This document shows, in pieces, positions 25,612 through 34,909 of a stretch of 64,000 nt of DNA. The notes beneath the pieces are model-generated. The model saw only the letters and a program-made list of their open reading frames with translations. It was not told the DNA's origin and ran no database searches. A program made the position numbers and the translations under genes. Position 1 is the stretch's first letter. Each line of letters begins with the position of its first letter. The stretch is from JAEUIX01 sp964611125 (lineage in GTDB: Bacteria > Planctomycetota > Phycisphaerae > Phycisphaerales > UBA1924): the NCBI GenBank assembly GCA_964611125.1, contig CAZSZO010000011.1, forward strand, positions 23,615 through 87,614. The letters are read 5' to 3'.

Positions 25612-28479
25612 ATGTCTGATTTTCCTGTTATCCGACGCGCCCATGACGCTCCACAAGGTCCAGGTTCGGGTGGAGGGGATGGGGCTGGGGGAATCCCTCC
25701 CGGGACGGGCGCAGCAGGGTCGGCCTCGGCTGGCGAATCACCCGACAAGCCGGGCCTGATTCTGGACATGCAGATCGAGCGGGAGCTGAAGGACAGCTAC
25801 CTCACCTACGCCATGAGCACGATCATGGACCGGGCCCTGCCCGATGTCCGCGACGGGCTCAAGCCCTCGCAGCGCCGCATCCTGGTGGCCATGAACGACC
25901 TGCGGCTCTACCCCGGCCGCAAGCACCTCAAGTGCGCCAAGATCTGCGGCGACACCTCTGGCAACTACCACCCCCACGGCGAGTCGGTCATCTATCCGAC
26001 GCTGGTCATCATGGGTCAGCGCTGGCGCATGCGCCAGACCCTCATCGACCCCCAGGGCAACTTCGGATCGATCACCCCCGACCCACCGGCGGCGATGCGC
26101 TACACCGAAGCCCGCCTGACCCCCGCGGCGGTCAACATGCTCGAGGACCTCGACCTCGGCACGGTCGATTTTCAGCCCAACTACGACGACCGGCTCGTCG
26201 AGCCGTCGGTGCTGCCCGGGAAGTTCCCCAACCTGCTCGTCAACGGCGGGGTGGGCATCGCCGTGGGCATGGCCACCAGCATGGCGCCCAACAACCCTGT
26301 TGAAGTGCTCGACTCGATCATCCGGATGATCGAGAACCCGGCCATCACGCTGCTGGAGCTGATGCAGGACGTGAAGGGCGAGGGCGGCGCGATCACGCGG
26401 CGCGGGATCAAGGGCCCCGACTTCCCCACCGGCGGGGTGATCATGGGGCGGCGCGGGATCATCGAGGCGTACGAGACCGGGCGCGGGCGCGTGACGGTGC
26501 GGGCCAAGATGCACAGCGAGTCGCAGGGCCACGCCAAGGACCGCGAGCAGCTCGTGGTCGATGAGGTGCCGTACAACGTCACCATCGAGACGCTCACCGA
26601 GCAGCTGGTGGAGGCCAAGGCCCAGGACAAGATCAACGACATCCAGGCGGTGCACAACGAGAGCAACGCCAAGAACCCGCTGCGGATCGTGGTGGAGCTC
26701 AAGAAGGGGGCCGACGCGGGGGTGGTTGAGAAGCAGCTCTACGAGTTCACCTCGTTGCAGACCACCTTCAGCATGATCAACATCGCGCTGGTCAACCGCC
26801 AGCCGCGGACGCTGTCGCTGCGCGAGATGATCCGGCTGTACATCGAGCACCGGGGCGACGTGATCCGGCGGCGGACCAGCCACCTGCTCAACGAGGCCCG
26901 CAAGCGGGCCCACCTGCTGGAGGGCCTGATCTACGCCGTGTGCGACATCGACGAGGTGATCAAGCTCATCCGCTCGTCGCGCACCCGCACCGAGGCGATC
27001 GAGAAGCTCATGGCCCGGCGCTTCCGCATCGCGCCCAGCCACCCCGCGGCGGCCCAGATCCCCGCGCGCCTGATGGACGCGGCCCGCGCGGCGGAAAAGT
27101 CCGGCGGCATCGCCCTGACCCGCGTGCAGGCCGAGAAGATCGGCGAGATGCGCCTGATCCAGCTCGTGGGCCTCGAGATCGACAAGCTCGTCGGCGAGTA
27201 CCGGGCCGTCTCGGCCGAGATCGAGGGCTTCGAGAAGATCCTGGCCACGCCCCAGATCGTCCTCGACATGATCAAGGCCGATTGCGAGGTCATGCGGGCC
27301 AGCTACAACGCCCCGCGCCTCACCGAGATCCAGGAGGCCGAGGGCGAGGACCTCAACATCGCCTCGCTCATCGCCGTGCAGGACATGGCCGTCACCATCA
27401 GCCACCAGGGCTACGCCAAGCGCATCGCCGCCGACACCTACCGCCAGCAGGGGCGCGGCGGCAAGGGCGTGATCGGCGGCACCGCCAAAGACGATGACTA
27501 CATCGAGCACGTCTTCGTCGCCAGCACCCACGATGATCTGCTCTGCTTCACCAACACCGGACGGGTGTTCAAGCTCAAGGTCTTCGAGCTGCCCGAGCTC
27601 CCGCGCACCAGCAAGGGCCGGCCGCTGGTCAACCTGCTCGAGTTCAAGACCGGCCAGGGCGGGCCAAACAGCCAGGGCGGCCAGAACGCCGAGGCCGGCG
27701 GCGCGGCGGAGAAGGCCATCGCCTTCCTGCCCGTCAAGAACTTCGAGGCCGGCAGCCACTTCCTCACCTTCGTCTCCGCCCGGGGCGTGATCAAGCGCAC
27801 GCCCCTCAAGGAATACCGCAACGTCCACAAGGGCGGGCTCATCGCCGTGGGCGTCGACGACGGCGACTCCCTGCTCGATGTCGCCCTCACCAGCGGCGCC
27901 GACGACATCCTGCTGGCCACCGCCTCGGGCTCGGCCATCCGGTTCAACGAGCTCGACGCCCGCGTCATGGGGCGCGGGGCCACGGGCGTCAAGGGGATCG
28001 AACTCGCCGACAGCGACAGCGTCATCGGAATGGTCCAGATCCCCATGACCGCCGACGCCGACGGCGACCTCATGACCACCGACCCGTCGATGTCGCTCCT
28101 GACCATCACCGAGAACGGCTACGGCAAGCGCACCCCCGTCGACGAGTATCGCGTGGCCCCAGAGTCGGGCAAGATGCGCTCGCAGTCCCGCGGCGGCAAG
28201 GGGCGGGCCGACATCAAGACCAGCGACCGCAACGGCCGCTCCGTCGCGGCCCTGGGCGTCAGCGATCGCGACGACGTCATGATCGGCACCAAGGACGGAC
28301 AGCTCGTCCGCATCTCCGCCGCGTCGATCAGCATCATCGGGCGCGGCACCCAGGGCGTGCGCATCGTCTCGCTCAACAACGGCGACAAGGTCACCGCGGC
28401 GACAGGGTTGCCGTCGGAAGAGCCGACGTCCGACACCGGCGCGGCGGCGGACCCCACCCCGGCGCCCCAGGGCGAGTAG
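25612..28479 (+). CDS. gyrA: DNA gyrase subunit A
   Basis: 955 residues; GGAGG lies eight bases before ATG 25612. The first 50 residues are a Gly/Pro-rich extension before the conserved start (KDSYLTYAMSTIMDRALPDV). The catalytic Tyr is in AAMRYTEARL. The six-bladed C-terminal wrapping domain carries the GyrA box QGRGGKG, which distinguishes it from ParC, and a second related RGGKG near residue 863. In the quinolone region the sequence is HPHGESVIYPTLV: Ser83 (E. coli numbering) is kept, but Asp82, Ala84 and Asp87 are Glu, Val and Pro. gyrB is not beside it. Confidence 0.93.
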   Translation: MSDFPVIRRAHDAPQGPGSGGGDGAGGIPPGTGAAGSASAGESPDKPGLILDMQIERELKDSYLTYAMSTIMDRALPDVRDGLKPSQRRILVAMNDLRLYPGRKHLKCAKICGDTSGNYHPHGESVIYPTLVIMGQRWRMRQTLIDPQGNFGSITPDPPAAMRYTEARLTPAAVNMLEDLDLGTVDFQPNYDDRLVEPSVLPGKFPNLLVNGGVGIAVGMATSMAPNNPVEVLDSIIRMIENPAITLLELMQDVKGEGGAITRRGIKGPDFPTGGVIMGRRGIIEAYETGRGRVTVRAKMHSESQGHAKDREQLVVDEVPYNVTIETLTEQLVEAKAQDKINDIQAVHNESNAKNPLRIVVELKKGADAGVVEKQLYEFTSLQTTFSMINIALVNRQPRTLSLREMIRLYIEHRGDVIRRRTSHLLNEARKRAHLLEGLIYAVCDIDEVIKLIRSSRTRTEAIEKLMARRFRIAPSHPAAAQIPARLMDAARAAEKSGGIALTRVQAEKIGEMRLIQLVGLEIDKLVGEYRAVSAEIEGFEKILATPQIVLDMIKADCEVMRASYNAPRLTEIQEAEGEDLNIASLIAVQDMAVTISHQGYAKRIAADTYRQQGRGGKGVIGGTAKDDDYIEHVFVASTHDDLLCFTNTGRVFKLKVFELPELPRTSKGRPLVNLLEFKTGQGGPNSQGGQNAEAGGAAEKAIAFLPVKNFEAGSHFLTFVSARGVIKRTPLKEYRNVHKGGLIAVGVDDGDSLLDVALTSGADDILLATASGSAIRFNELDARVMGRGATGVKGIELADSDSVIGMVQIPMTADADGDLMTTDPSMSLLTITENGYGKRTPVDEYRVAPESGKMRSQSRGGKGRADIKTSDRNGRSVAALGVSDRDDVMIGTKDGQLVRISAASISIIGRGTQGVRIVSLNNGDKVTAATGLPSEEPTSDTGAAADPTPAPQGE

Positions 28480-28507
28480 CGGTTCAGGATGGCGGCCATC
28501 CAGACCG
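28480..28507 (+). terminator. Hairpin after gyrA
   Basis: GGATGG CGG CCATCC (28487-28501) is a perfect stem, extended by outer CGGT/ACCG pairing. It directly follows the gyrA stop. There is no T-run, so the terminator assignment is tentative. Confidence 0.45.
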
Positions 28508-28562
28508 GCTTGTAGAGCGACTGCGGGAGACGGCGACAAGGGCGCGCCGCGCGCGTGCGCGA

Positions 28563-29795
28563 TCACGACGCCTGCGGCGGCGCCGAGGTTGGCACACGCC
28601 CGACCTCGGGCAGGCCCCGCCTGCCGCGCCAGCTGCGGCGGCCCGTCAGGTGCAGCACCAGGCTCCACCACTGGATGGCCGCGAGCAGCACGATGGCCGC
28701 CGGGTGCAGCAGCGGGATCAGCAGGTTCTGTCGGAACCGCGCCGCGAGCACGAAACGCTGGACCAGCGCCAGAGCCACGCCGGCGGCGGCCAGGCCCGCT
28801 TCGACGCCGGTCAGCGCCTGCGGGCCCGCCGGGCTGACTGAGCCCAGCTGGCCCAGCAGCCACGCCAACAGCACCAGCCATGGCAGCAGGTGCCCTGCGA
28901 GGTGCAGCAGCGTGATGAAGACCAGGAGCGGGATCGAGCCCAGACCCTCGTACGCGTTCTTGGTGAAGCCGCGCCACACCTGGGCCAATCCGCTGTACAT
29001 CCGCACGCGGCAGAGGTCCGTGCCGTCGAACAGATCAGTCCGGAAGCCAGCCCGCCGCAGCGCCCGCGGGAGCCTGATCCCGTCGTGCATGCTCGACCGG
29101 AACGACGCGTGCCCGCCCGCCGCGAGCCAGGCCTCGCGCCGCACCAGCAGGAACTGCCCGCACCCGGCGCTCGCGGCGGGGTCGCCGGTGGCCCGCATCC
29201 GGCCCATGGGCAGGTAGCTGAACAGGATGAAGTGGATCATCGGCGCCGCGAGCGCCTCGGCGAGCGAGCCGGTGAGCTGGCGCGGAAACGTCGAGACCAG
29301 ATCGGCGTTCAGCGCCCCCGCGCTGCGCAGGGCCAGCCGGAGACACCCGGGCTCGAAGCGCACATCGGCATCAGTAAAGAGCAGCCAGGGGGCCTGCGAG
29401 AACCGGCCCATGCGGTCGCAGCCGAACTGCTTGCCGTTCCAGCCATCGGGCAACTCCTGTGCGGGGACGGGGCGGACGCGCACGTCCTCGGCAGCCAGGC
29501 GGGCGAGGATCTCGCCGGTGCCGTCAGTGCTCTGGTCGTTGTAGACCAGCACCTCGACGCGCCGGTGCGTCTGGGCCAGCAGCGAGCGCACGCAGGCCTC
29601 GATGTTCGCCTCTTCGTTGCGGGCGGGAACGCACACGGCCACGAGCGGGCCGGGCCCGGAGCCGTCTGGCTCGGCCCCGGCAAGATCCCCAGCGGGCTCG
29701 GGCCGCCGGTACAACCGGAGATTCACCAGGGTCATCGCCAAGGCCCCGGCGCAGATCGCAACCGAAACCGTCAGCAGCCAGGCAAGCGGCGTCAT
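28563..29795 (-). CDS. Membrane glycosyltransferase family 2 protein
   Basis: 410 residues from ATG 29795, which overlaps the upstream acyltransferase stop by four bases. One N-terminal membrane helix is followed by a GT2 GT-A domain: VAVCVPARNEEANIEACV, VEVLVYNDQSTDGTGEIL, PWLLFTDADVRFEPGCL (DxD-type metal site) and an AGCGQFLLVRREAW acceptor loop. Three or more membrane helices close the protein. The domain order matches CrtQ/CruC-like and hopanoid-associated glycosyltransferases. Pairing with a PlsC-type acyltransferase recalls CruC/CruD carotenoid glycosylation and acylation, but no carotenoid genes lie in the window, so the lipid substrate is inference. Confidence 0.82.
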   Translation of the reverse strand: MTPLAWLLTVSVAICAGALAMTLVNLRLYRRPEPAGDLAGAEPDGSGPGPLVAVCVPARNEEANIEACVRSLLAQTHRRVEVLVYNDQSTDGTGEILARLAAEDVRVRPVPAQELPDGWNGKQFGCDRMGRFSQAPWLLFTDADVRFEPGCLRLALRSAGALNADLVSTFPRQLTGSLAEALAAPMIHFILFSYLPMGRMRATGDPAASAGCGQFLLVRREAWLAAGGHASFRSSMHDGIRLPRALRRAGFRTDLFDGTDLCRVRMYSGLAQVWRGFTKNAYEGLGSIPLLVFITLLHLAGHLLPWLVLLAWLLGQLGSVSPAGPQALTGVEAGLAAAGVALALVQRFVLAARFRQNLLIPLLHPAAIVLLAAIQWWSLVLHLTGRRSWRGRRGLPEVGRVPTSAPPQAS

Positions 29796-30700
29796 GCCCC
29801 GCCCCCCGACACCACCCCCGACACCACCCCTGACGCCGCTCCTGGCACGACCGGTGTCGCGCGGCGGGCGCTCGCCGTCGCGCGGGCCGGCTCGATCGCC
29901 CCCGCCCGCCCGCGCAGCCGCAGCCACAGGTCATACACCGGGTGAATGCGCCCCGCGGCGCCAGCGGTCAAGGGCTCAAAACCGGCCGGGTCGCGGGCCA
30001 TGACCAGTTCGGCCAGCCGCTCGCCGTTGACGCGCATCGCCGCAGTCATGGCGCGACGCCACTGTGCCGTAGAAGCGCCGCCCGGGCGATCCGAGCCCTC
30101 AGGCGGCGGGCACTCCGCGCAGCGGATGAAGACCTCCGGCCGCTGATCCACCCAGAAGGCGTACTCCACCGACACGCTGACCACCGCGAGCGGCGCCGGG
30201 CCGGTCCACCCGGCGGCGATCGCCGCGGCCCCGGGGCGGAGGCGCGGCGGCGTGCGCGGATCGGCGAACTCACCCTGCGGGGTGATCCACAGGGTCGTGC
30301 GGGGCGCGGCCCGAAACGCTCCCAGCACGTACTCGCCCATGGCCCTCAAGCTGCCGGGGTCGGATGGGTCCACTCCGAACACGCCCAGTCGCCTGAAGAA
30401 GGCGAATCGGCGGAGCTGAGCCGCCTCCATCGGGGCCAGGCCCGGGCGGATTGGCTTGCGCGGGGCCGTCAGGCAGTGCAAATGAAAGCCGATCAGCGGG
30501 TCCCACCAGGCGCTGTGATTCATGAGCACCAGCACCGGCCCCGGCCGCTGCTGAGCGCTCGCCAGCAGCGCCAGCGAGCCGGGGGCCACGCGCACGCCCG
30601 AAAAACTCTTGCGGAGCAGGCGGCGGACGTACCACTCGAACACCCCAATGAAGGGCTGACTGGGCGCGGCGGGAATGATGGACGGGCTCGCCACGGCCAA
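29792..30700 (-). CDS. PlsC-like lysophospholipid/glycolipid acyltransferase
   Basis: 302 residues. The acyltransferase box NHSAWWDP gives the H-x4-D catalytic motif near residue 61, and WITPQGEFADPR corresponds to the E-G block. There is no long membrane helix, so it is probably a peripheral inner-membrane protein. The C-terminal 35 residues are Ala/Gly/Val-rich with GVVSGVVSGG, encoded by short repeats. It is translationally coupled (ATGA) to the GT2 gene, so the two probably modify the same lipid by adding a sugar and a fatty acid. Confidence 0.8.
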   Translation of the reverse strand: MAVASPSIIPAAPSQPFIGVFEWYVRRLLRKSFSGVRVAPGSLALLASAQQRPGPVLVLMNHSAWWDPLIGFHLHCLTAPRKPIRPGLAPMEAAQLRRFAFFRRLGVFGVDPSDPGSLRAMGEYVLGAFRAAPRTTLWITPQGEFADPRTPPRLRPGAAAIAAGWTGPAPLAVVSVSVEYAFWVDQRPEVFIRCAECPPPEGSDRPGGASTAQWRRAMTAAMRVNGERLAELVMARDPAGFEPLTAGAAGRIHPVYDLWLRLRGRAGAIEPARATASARRATPVVPGAASGVVSGVVSGGGA

Positions 30701-30765
30701 GGCTAGCCGCGCAGGCGGGGGCAGGGGGGTGCGGAGGACGCACGGGGCCGGCGAGGAGCGGTGAG

Positions 30766-30795
30766 CGGGGGGAGGGGGGGAGCGGGGGAGGGGGG
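30766..30795 (+). other. G-run cluster upstream of rsmH
   Basis: Four or more runs of 4-7 guanines separated by one or two bases precede rsmH by about 20 bases. The DNA or the mRNA leader could form a G-quadruplex. Confidence 0.5.
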
Positions 30796-30815
30796 CCGTA
30801 CCATGGCCCGAGCCG

Positions 30816-31781
30816 ATGAAACGTCCAACACTGCATGTGCCGGTGCTGCTGGATCATGTTCTGCGGGTGCTGGCGCCCAGACCGGGACAGGTGATCGTCG
30901 ATTGCACCCTGGGCCTGGGCGGCCACGCCGCGGCGATTCTGGAGCGGATCCGCCCCGAGGGCCGGCTGATCGGGATTGACTTCGACCCCGCGAACCTGGC
31001 GCTGGCGCGGGCCCGCCTGGAGGGGGTCGGGCGGGGCGCCCGGTTCGACCTCTTCCACACGAACTTCGCAGGCCTCCCGACGGTGCTCGGCGAAGCGGGG
31101 ATCGACGGCGGGCGGGTTGACGCGGTGCTCGCCGATATCGGCGTCGCCAGCACGCAGATCGACGACCCGGCTCGGGGCTTCTCCTACCGCCGGCCCGGAC
31201 CGCTCGACATGCGCATGGACCCCACGCGCGGGCAGCCGGCTTCGGTGCTCCTGAACAGGCTCAGCGAGGCCGAGCTGGCCGAGGCGATCCTCGAGCACGG
31301 CGACGAGACCGACGCCCCCGAGATCGCCCGCCTGATCGTGGAGCGGCGGGCCCGTGAACCGATCATGACAACCGAACAGCTCATGGCGATCGTGTGCGAA
31401 GCCCGGGACTTCACCATCGAGCGGGCCGCGGGCGCCAAGCTGCACCCCGCGGCGCGGACGTTCCAGGCCCTGCGGATCCTCGTCAACCGCGAAATGGCCA
31501 ACCTCGAGCGGCTGCTGCGCGTGCTGCCGGATGTGCTCAAGCCCGGTGGCATCGGCGCGATCATCACCTTCCACAGCGGCGAGGACCGGCGCGTCAAGCA
31601 CACCTTCCGCGAGGCGGCCCGGGCGGGGATCTACGCTGAGGACAGCCGTGACCCCCTTGTGGCCGATGAGGCCGAGGAGCGGCGCAACCCCCGGGCCCGC
31701 TCGGCGAAGCTGCGCTGGGTGCGGATGGGGCCGGTTGCCCCCGCGGCGCCGGGCGGGCCAAACGCGACGCCGGTCGGTTGA
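30816..31781 (+). CDS. rsmH: 16S rRNA (cytosine1402-N4)-methyltransferase
   Basis: 321 residues. The SAM-dependent methyltransferase fold opens with PVLLDHVLRVLAPRPG and VIVDCTLGLGGHAAAIL (the SAM-binding glycine loop). RsmH-specific blocks follow: DAVLADIGVASTQIDDPARG, RPGPLDMRMDPTRGQPA, AARTFQALRILVNREMANL and GAIITFHSGEDRRVKHTF. It methylates C1402 of 16S rRNA in the decoding centre. In most bacteria the gene lies in the division/cell-wall cluster after mraZ; here it stands alone between an acyltransferase gene and mqnE, as expected for planctomycetes that lack FtsZ. A G-rich tract precedes it. Confidence 0.95.
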   Translation: MKRPTLHVPVLLDHVLRVLAPRPGQVIVDCTLGLGGHAAAILERIRPEGRLIGIDFDPANLALARARLEGVGRGARFDLFHTNFAGLPTVLGEAGIDGGRVDAVLADIGVASTQIDDPARGFSYRRPGPLDMRMDPTRGQPASVLLNRLSEAELAEAILEHGDETDAPEIARLIVERRAREPIMTTEQLMAIVCEARDFTIERAAGAKLHPAARTFQALRILVNREMANLERLLRVLPDVLKPGGIGAIITFHSGEDRRVKHTFREAARAGIYAEDSRDPLVADEAEERRNPRARSAKLRWVRMGPVAPAAPGGPNATPVG

Positions 31782-31800
31782 AGCCCGCTTTACGCCTGTG

Positions 31801-33132
31801 TCACGCCTTCGCCGGCCCCTCAACGCGCCACTTGCGGCCGTCCTCGGCGTCGCGGATCACCCGCCGGTAGAGCGTGTCGCGCTCGACGGGCTGGAAGCCG
31901 GCCTCACGGATGACCTTCTGCAACGTCCAGACGTTCACTTCCTGGTGCGTCGGCCGGTCGCCCTGCTTGCTGGAGAGCTTGGTGATGTCGTACCACACCA
32001 CGGTGCCGTCGAGGTCGTCGGCCCCGCTCTGGAGCATGAGCTGGGCCATCGGCAGCGTCTGCATGATCCAGAACGCCTTGACGTGCGGGAAGTTGTCGAG
32101 CATCAGGCGGGCCACCGCCAGCGTGCGCAGATTCTCCAGGCCGCTGGGGCCGGGCAGGTGCTCGAGATCCGAGCCATCGGGGAAGAACGGCAGCGGGATG
32201 ATGGTCTGAAAGCCCGCCGAGCGGGCGGGGCCGCCGCCCGGGCCAGCCCCAAGGGCCTCATCCTGGGCCGCCCGCAGCATCTCCATGTGCACCAGCCGCT
32301 CGCGCCGGTCCTCGATGTGGCCGTAGAGGATCGTCGCATTGGTGTTCAGGCCCAGCTCGTGCGCCACCCGGTGCACATCCAGCCACACATCCGAGCGGAT
32401 CTTGCCCTTGAACGCCTCGTCGTGCACGCGATCATCAAAAACCTCGGCGCCCCCGCCCGGGAGCGAGCCCAGACCCGCCTGCTTCAGCTCGTTGAGCACC
32501 CAGCGGATCCCCGCCTGGCGGTCGTCGAGGCGGTAGACCTTGGCGATCTTGGCGAGGTGGACGACCTCCACGGCGGTGAACGCCTTCACATGCAGCTCGC
32601 TCCCCAGAGCCTGCGCCGTCTCGCGGATGGTGCGGACGAGATCGACGTAGTAGCTGAAGGGCAGCTGCGGGTGCAGCCCGCCGACAGAGTGAATCTCGGT
32701 CGCCCCGCCCTCGACGGCCTGACGGGCCTGCTCGCGGACATACTCCATGTCGCGGGTGTACGCCCCCTCCTCTCCGGCCTTGCGGTAGAACTCGCAGAAC
32801 TTGCAGCTCAGGGCGCAGACATTTGAGTAGTTCAGGTGGCGGTTGACGTTGTAATAGGCGATGTCCCCGTGCAGCCGGCGGCGGACACCGTCGGCCATGG
32901 CGCACACCGCCCAGATGTCGGGCGTGCTGTAGAGCACCTGCCCATCGTCGATCGACAGCCGCTCACCGGCTTCCACCTTGGCCCGCACCGCGCCCAGGCG
33001 CGAATCCAAGACCCTCCCGGGTCGGCCGGCGCGGCCGCCACCGGACGGGGTGGGAGGGGCGGGGGGGGCGGGAAGCGGAGGCGAGGCCAGGGAGGCGTTC
33101 GCTGATCCAGGGGTAGAAACCAAGGTGGCCAT
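31801..33132 (-). CDS. mqnE: Aminofutalosine synthase MqnE (radical SAM)
   Basis: 443 residues. The radical SAM cluster motif is CALSCKFC (C-x3-C-x2-C), preceded by NVNRHLNYSNV and followed by EFYRKAGE. EIHSVGGLHPQLPFSYYVDL is the hallmark of MqnE, while MqnC and CofH differ there. It couples SAM with 3-[(1-carboxyvinyl)oxy]benzoate to make aminofutalosine in the futalosine route to menaquinone. The first 45 residues are Pro/Ala/Gly-rich and not conserved. No other mqn genes are nearby. A palindrome lies just upstream of the ATG. Confidence 0.9.
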   Translation of the reverse strand: MATLVSTPGSANASLASPPLPAPPAPPTPSGGGRAGRPGRVLDSRLGAVRAKVEAGERLSIDDGQVLYSTPDIWAVCAMADGVRRRLHGDIAYYNVNRHLNYSNVCALSCKFCEFYRKAGEEGAYTRDMEYVREQARQAVEGGATEIHSVGGLHPQLPFSYYVDLVRTIRETAQALGSELHVKAFTAVEVVHLAKIAKVYRLDDRQAGIRWVLNELKQAGLGSLPGGGAEVFDDRVHDEAFKGKIRSDVWLDVHRVAHELGLNTNATILYGHIEDRRERLVHMEMLRAAQDEALGAGPGGGPARSAGFQTIIPLPFFPDGSDLEHLPGPSGLENLRTLAVARLMLDNFPHVKAFWIMQTLPMAQLMLQSGADDLDGTVVWYDITKLSSKQGDRPTHQEVNVWTLQKVIREAGFQPVERDTLYRRVIRDAEDGRKWRVEGPAKA

Positions 33133-33137
33133 GGAGT

Positions 33138-33155
33138 TTTCAATCCTGATTGAAA
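33138..33155. promoter_or_regulatory. 18-bp perfect palindrome upstream of mqnE
   Basis: TTTCAATCCTGATTGAAA has 8-bp arms around a 2-bp centre and ends five bases before the mqnE start codon. The centre is too short for an RNA hairpin loop, so a protein operator is more likely. Confidence 0.55.
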
Positions 33156-33267
33156 GGACTGAAGGATAGCACGGATCACAGCCGGGGCAGGGACCGCCCG
33201 GGACCGACCGCCCGGAGCGGGCCGGGGGCGGGACCGCTGGGGGGCAGTTTTGAACGATTCCGGCCGG

Positions 33268-34812
33268 TCAATCGATGACCACGCCCAGCGGGTCGCGATA
33301 GTCCTTATTCTCGGTCGCGGCGGGGGCGGTCTCGGGCAGCAGCTCCTCCCAGCCGCCGCCCAGCGCTTTGTAGATCGCAATCAGGTTCGCCGTCACCGAG
33401 CGTTCGCTCTGCACGAGCTGGTCCTGGAGCGCAAAGAGCTGCCGCTGCGTATCGATGACGCTGAAGAAGTCGGCCAGGCCCTTGGTGTAGAGCTCGGTCG
33501 CGAGGTCGACGGCCCGCTGCTCCGCCGCGACCGACGCCTGCAGGAACCGCCGGCGGTCCTGCTCGCGGGCGTAGTTCACGATCGCCCCTTCGGACTCTTC
33601 CAGGGCGACCAGGACCGTCCGCTCGTAGCGGACGATGGCCTGCTCGGTGCGGGCGTCGGCGGCCCGGATGCCCGCGCGGATGCGTCCGCCGCTGAAGATC
33701 GCCCACTGCATCGACGGGCCGATCGAGAACGCTCCGCTGTTGAGCTCGGGGAAGTGCTCGAGCTGACCCGACTGAAGGCTCAGGCTCCCCAGCAGCGAGA
33801 AGCGCGGGTAGAGGTCCGCCGTGGCGACGCCGATCCGCGCCGTGGCCGCCGCGACGTTCCGCTCGGCCGACCGGATGTCGGGCCGGCGGCGCAGCAGATC
33901 CACCGGCAGGCCTACGGCCACCTCCGGCGGCGTTCCGGGGATCGGAGCATCAGGCATGAGCTCGGCGAGCAGGGCGCCCGGCTCGCGCCCCAGCAGCACG
34001 CCGAGGCGGTACGCCGCCTGGCGGAGTCCGGCCTGCAACTGGGGGACCGCGGCCTTGGTCGAGGCGAGCTGGGAGAGGGCGCGATTGAGGTCGAGCTCAT
34101 TGGAGAGCCCGGCATCGAAGCGGGCCCGGCTGAGGTTCACCGTCTCCTGCTGCAGGCGGATGTTGTCGTCGGCGATCCGCATCCGCTGCTGAAACGCCCG
34201 AACCTCGACATAGTTCCGGGCCACCTCCGCCAGGAGCGTCACCATCACGTTCCGCTCGCTCTCGCGCGCGGCGTCGATATCGGCGTCGGCCGCCTCAACA
34301 TCGCGCCGCACCCGCCCGAACACGTCGAGCTCCCAATTGGCGTCGAACCCCGCCTGGTACAGGTCGCGCGTCTCGCCGGTGCCGCCAAAGCCGCCGCCGC
34401 CGGATGACCCGCCGAAGCCGGTGTTCTTACTGCTGCGGCTGCGGGTGTAGCCGGCGCTGCCGTCGAGCTGCGGCTGGTCCGCCGCGGCCGCAACGCCGCG
34501 CTGGGCCCGGGCCTCGACGACGCGAGCGCGGGCCTCCTTCAGGTCGAGATTGCCGGCGATGGCCCGCTCGATCAGCGAATCCAGGGCGGGGTCCTTGAAC
34601 ACGCTCCACCAGCGATTCAGGTCCGCCGGGCCCGCGACTACGCCGCCCTCCAGCTCCGACGTCCACTTCTCCGGCGACGGCGTCGCAGGAGCGACGTAGT
34701 CCGGTCCGACGGTGCACCCGCCGGCGAACAGGGCCGCTGCGCCGCCCAGGGCGAGGCCCCGAAGACCAGACGGGGGAGCGAGCAGACGGGCGACCAAGCG
34801 GGGAGCAGGCAT
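33268..34812 (-). CDS. TolC/NodT-type outer membrane efflux lipoprotein
   Basis: 514 residues from ATG 34812, with AGGAAA upstream. The signal peptide ends in a lipobox (LFAGGC) followed by TVGPDYVAP, typical of NodT/OprM-like proteins. Two OEP repeats give the alpha-barrel: helices with LKEARARVVEARAQRGVAAA and the second-half counterpart RAGIRAADARTEQAIVRYER; PVDLLRRRPDIRSAERNVAA is the classic motif of the family. A Gly/Ser-rich loop (SSGGGGFGG) lies near residue 140. It forms the outer membrane channel of the exporter encoded by the same operon and is the last gene in it. Confidence 0.9.
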   Translation of the reverse strand: MPAPRLVARLLAPPSGLRGLALGGAAALFAGGCTVGPDYVAPATPSPEKWTSELEGGVVAGPADLNRWWSVFKDPALDSLIERAIAGNLDLKEARARVVEARAQRGVAAAADQPQLDGSAGYTRSRSSKNTGFGGSSGGGGFGGTGETRDLYQAGFDANWELDVFGRVRRDVEAADADIDAARESERNVMVTLLAEVARNYVEVRAFQQRMRIADDNIRLQQETVNLSRARFDAGLSNELDLNRALSQLASTKAAVPQLQAGLRQAAYRLGVLLGREPGALLAELMPDAPIPGTPPEVAVGLPVDLLRRRPDIRSAERNVAAATARIGVATADLYPRFSLLGSLSLQSGQLEHFPELNSGAFSIGPSMQWAIFSGGRIRAGIRAADARTEQAIVRYERTVLVALEESEGAIVNYAREQDRRRFLQASVAAEQRAVDLATELYTKGLADFFSVIDTQRQLFALQDQLVQSERSVTANLIAIYKALGGGWEELLPETAPAATENKDYRDPLGVVID

Positions 34813-34909
34813 GAGCGGGCTTTCCTGGGGCGGTGCGTGCAAAGCGGGATGAGGACGCGGGGCGGGGGGGCGGGCAGAAAGGGCCGAGAGGGCGCTGAAG
34901 CTTGGGGAC

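Noticed and set aside
25738..28977. 1079-codon open frame antisense to gyrA
   Set aside because: It mirrors gyrA codons on the other strand; composition is Asp/His/Arg/Val-rich without domain motifs. Typical of GC-rich shadow frames.
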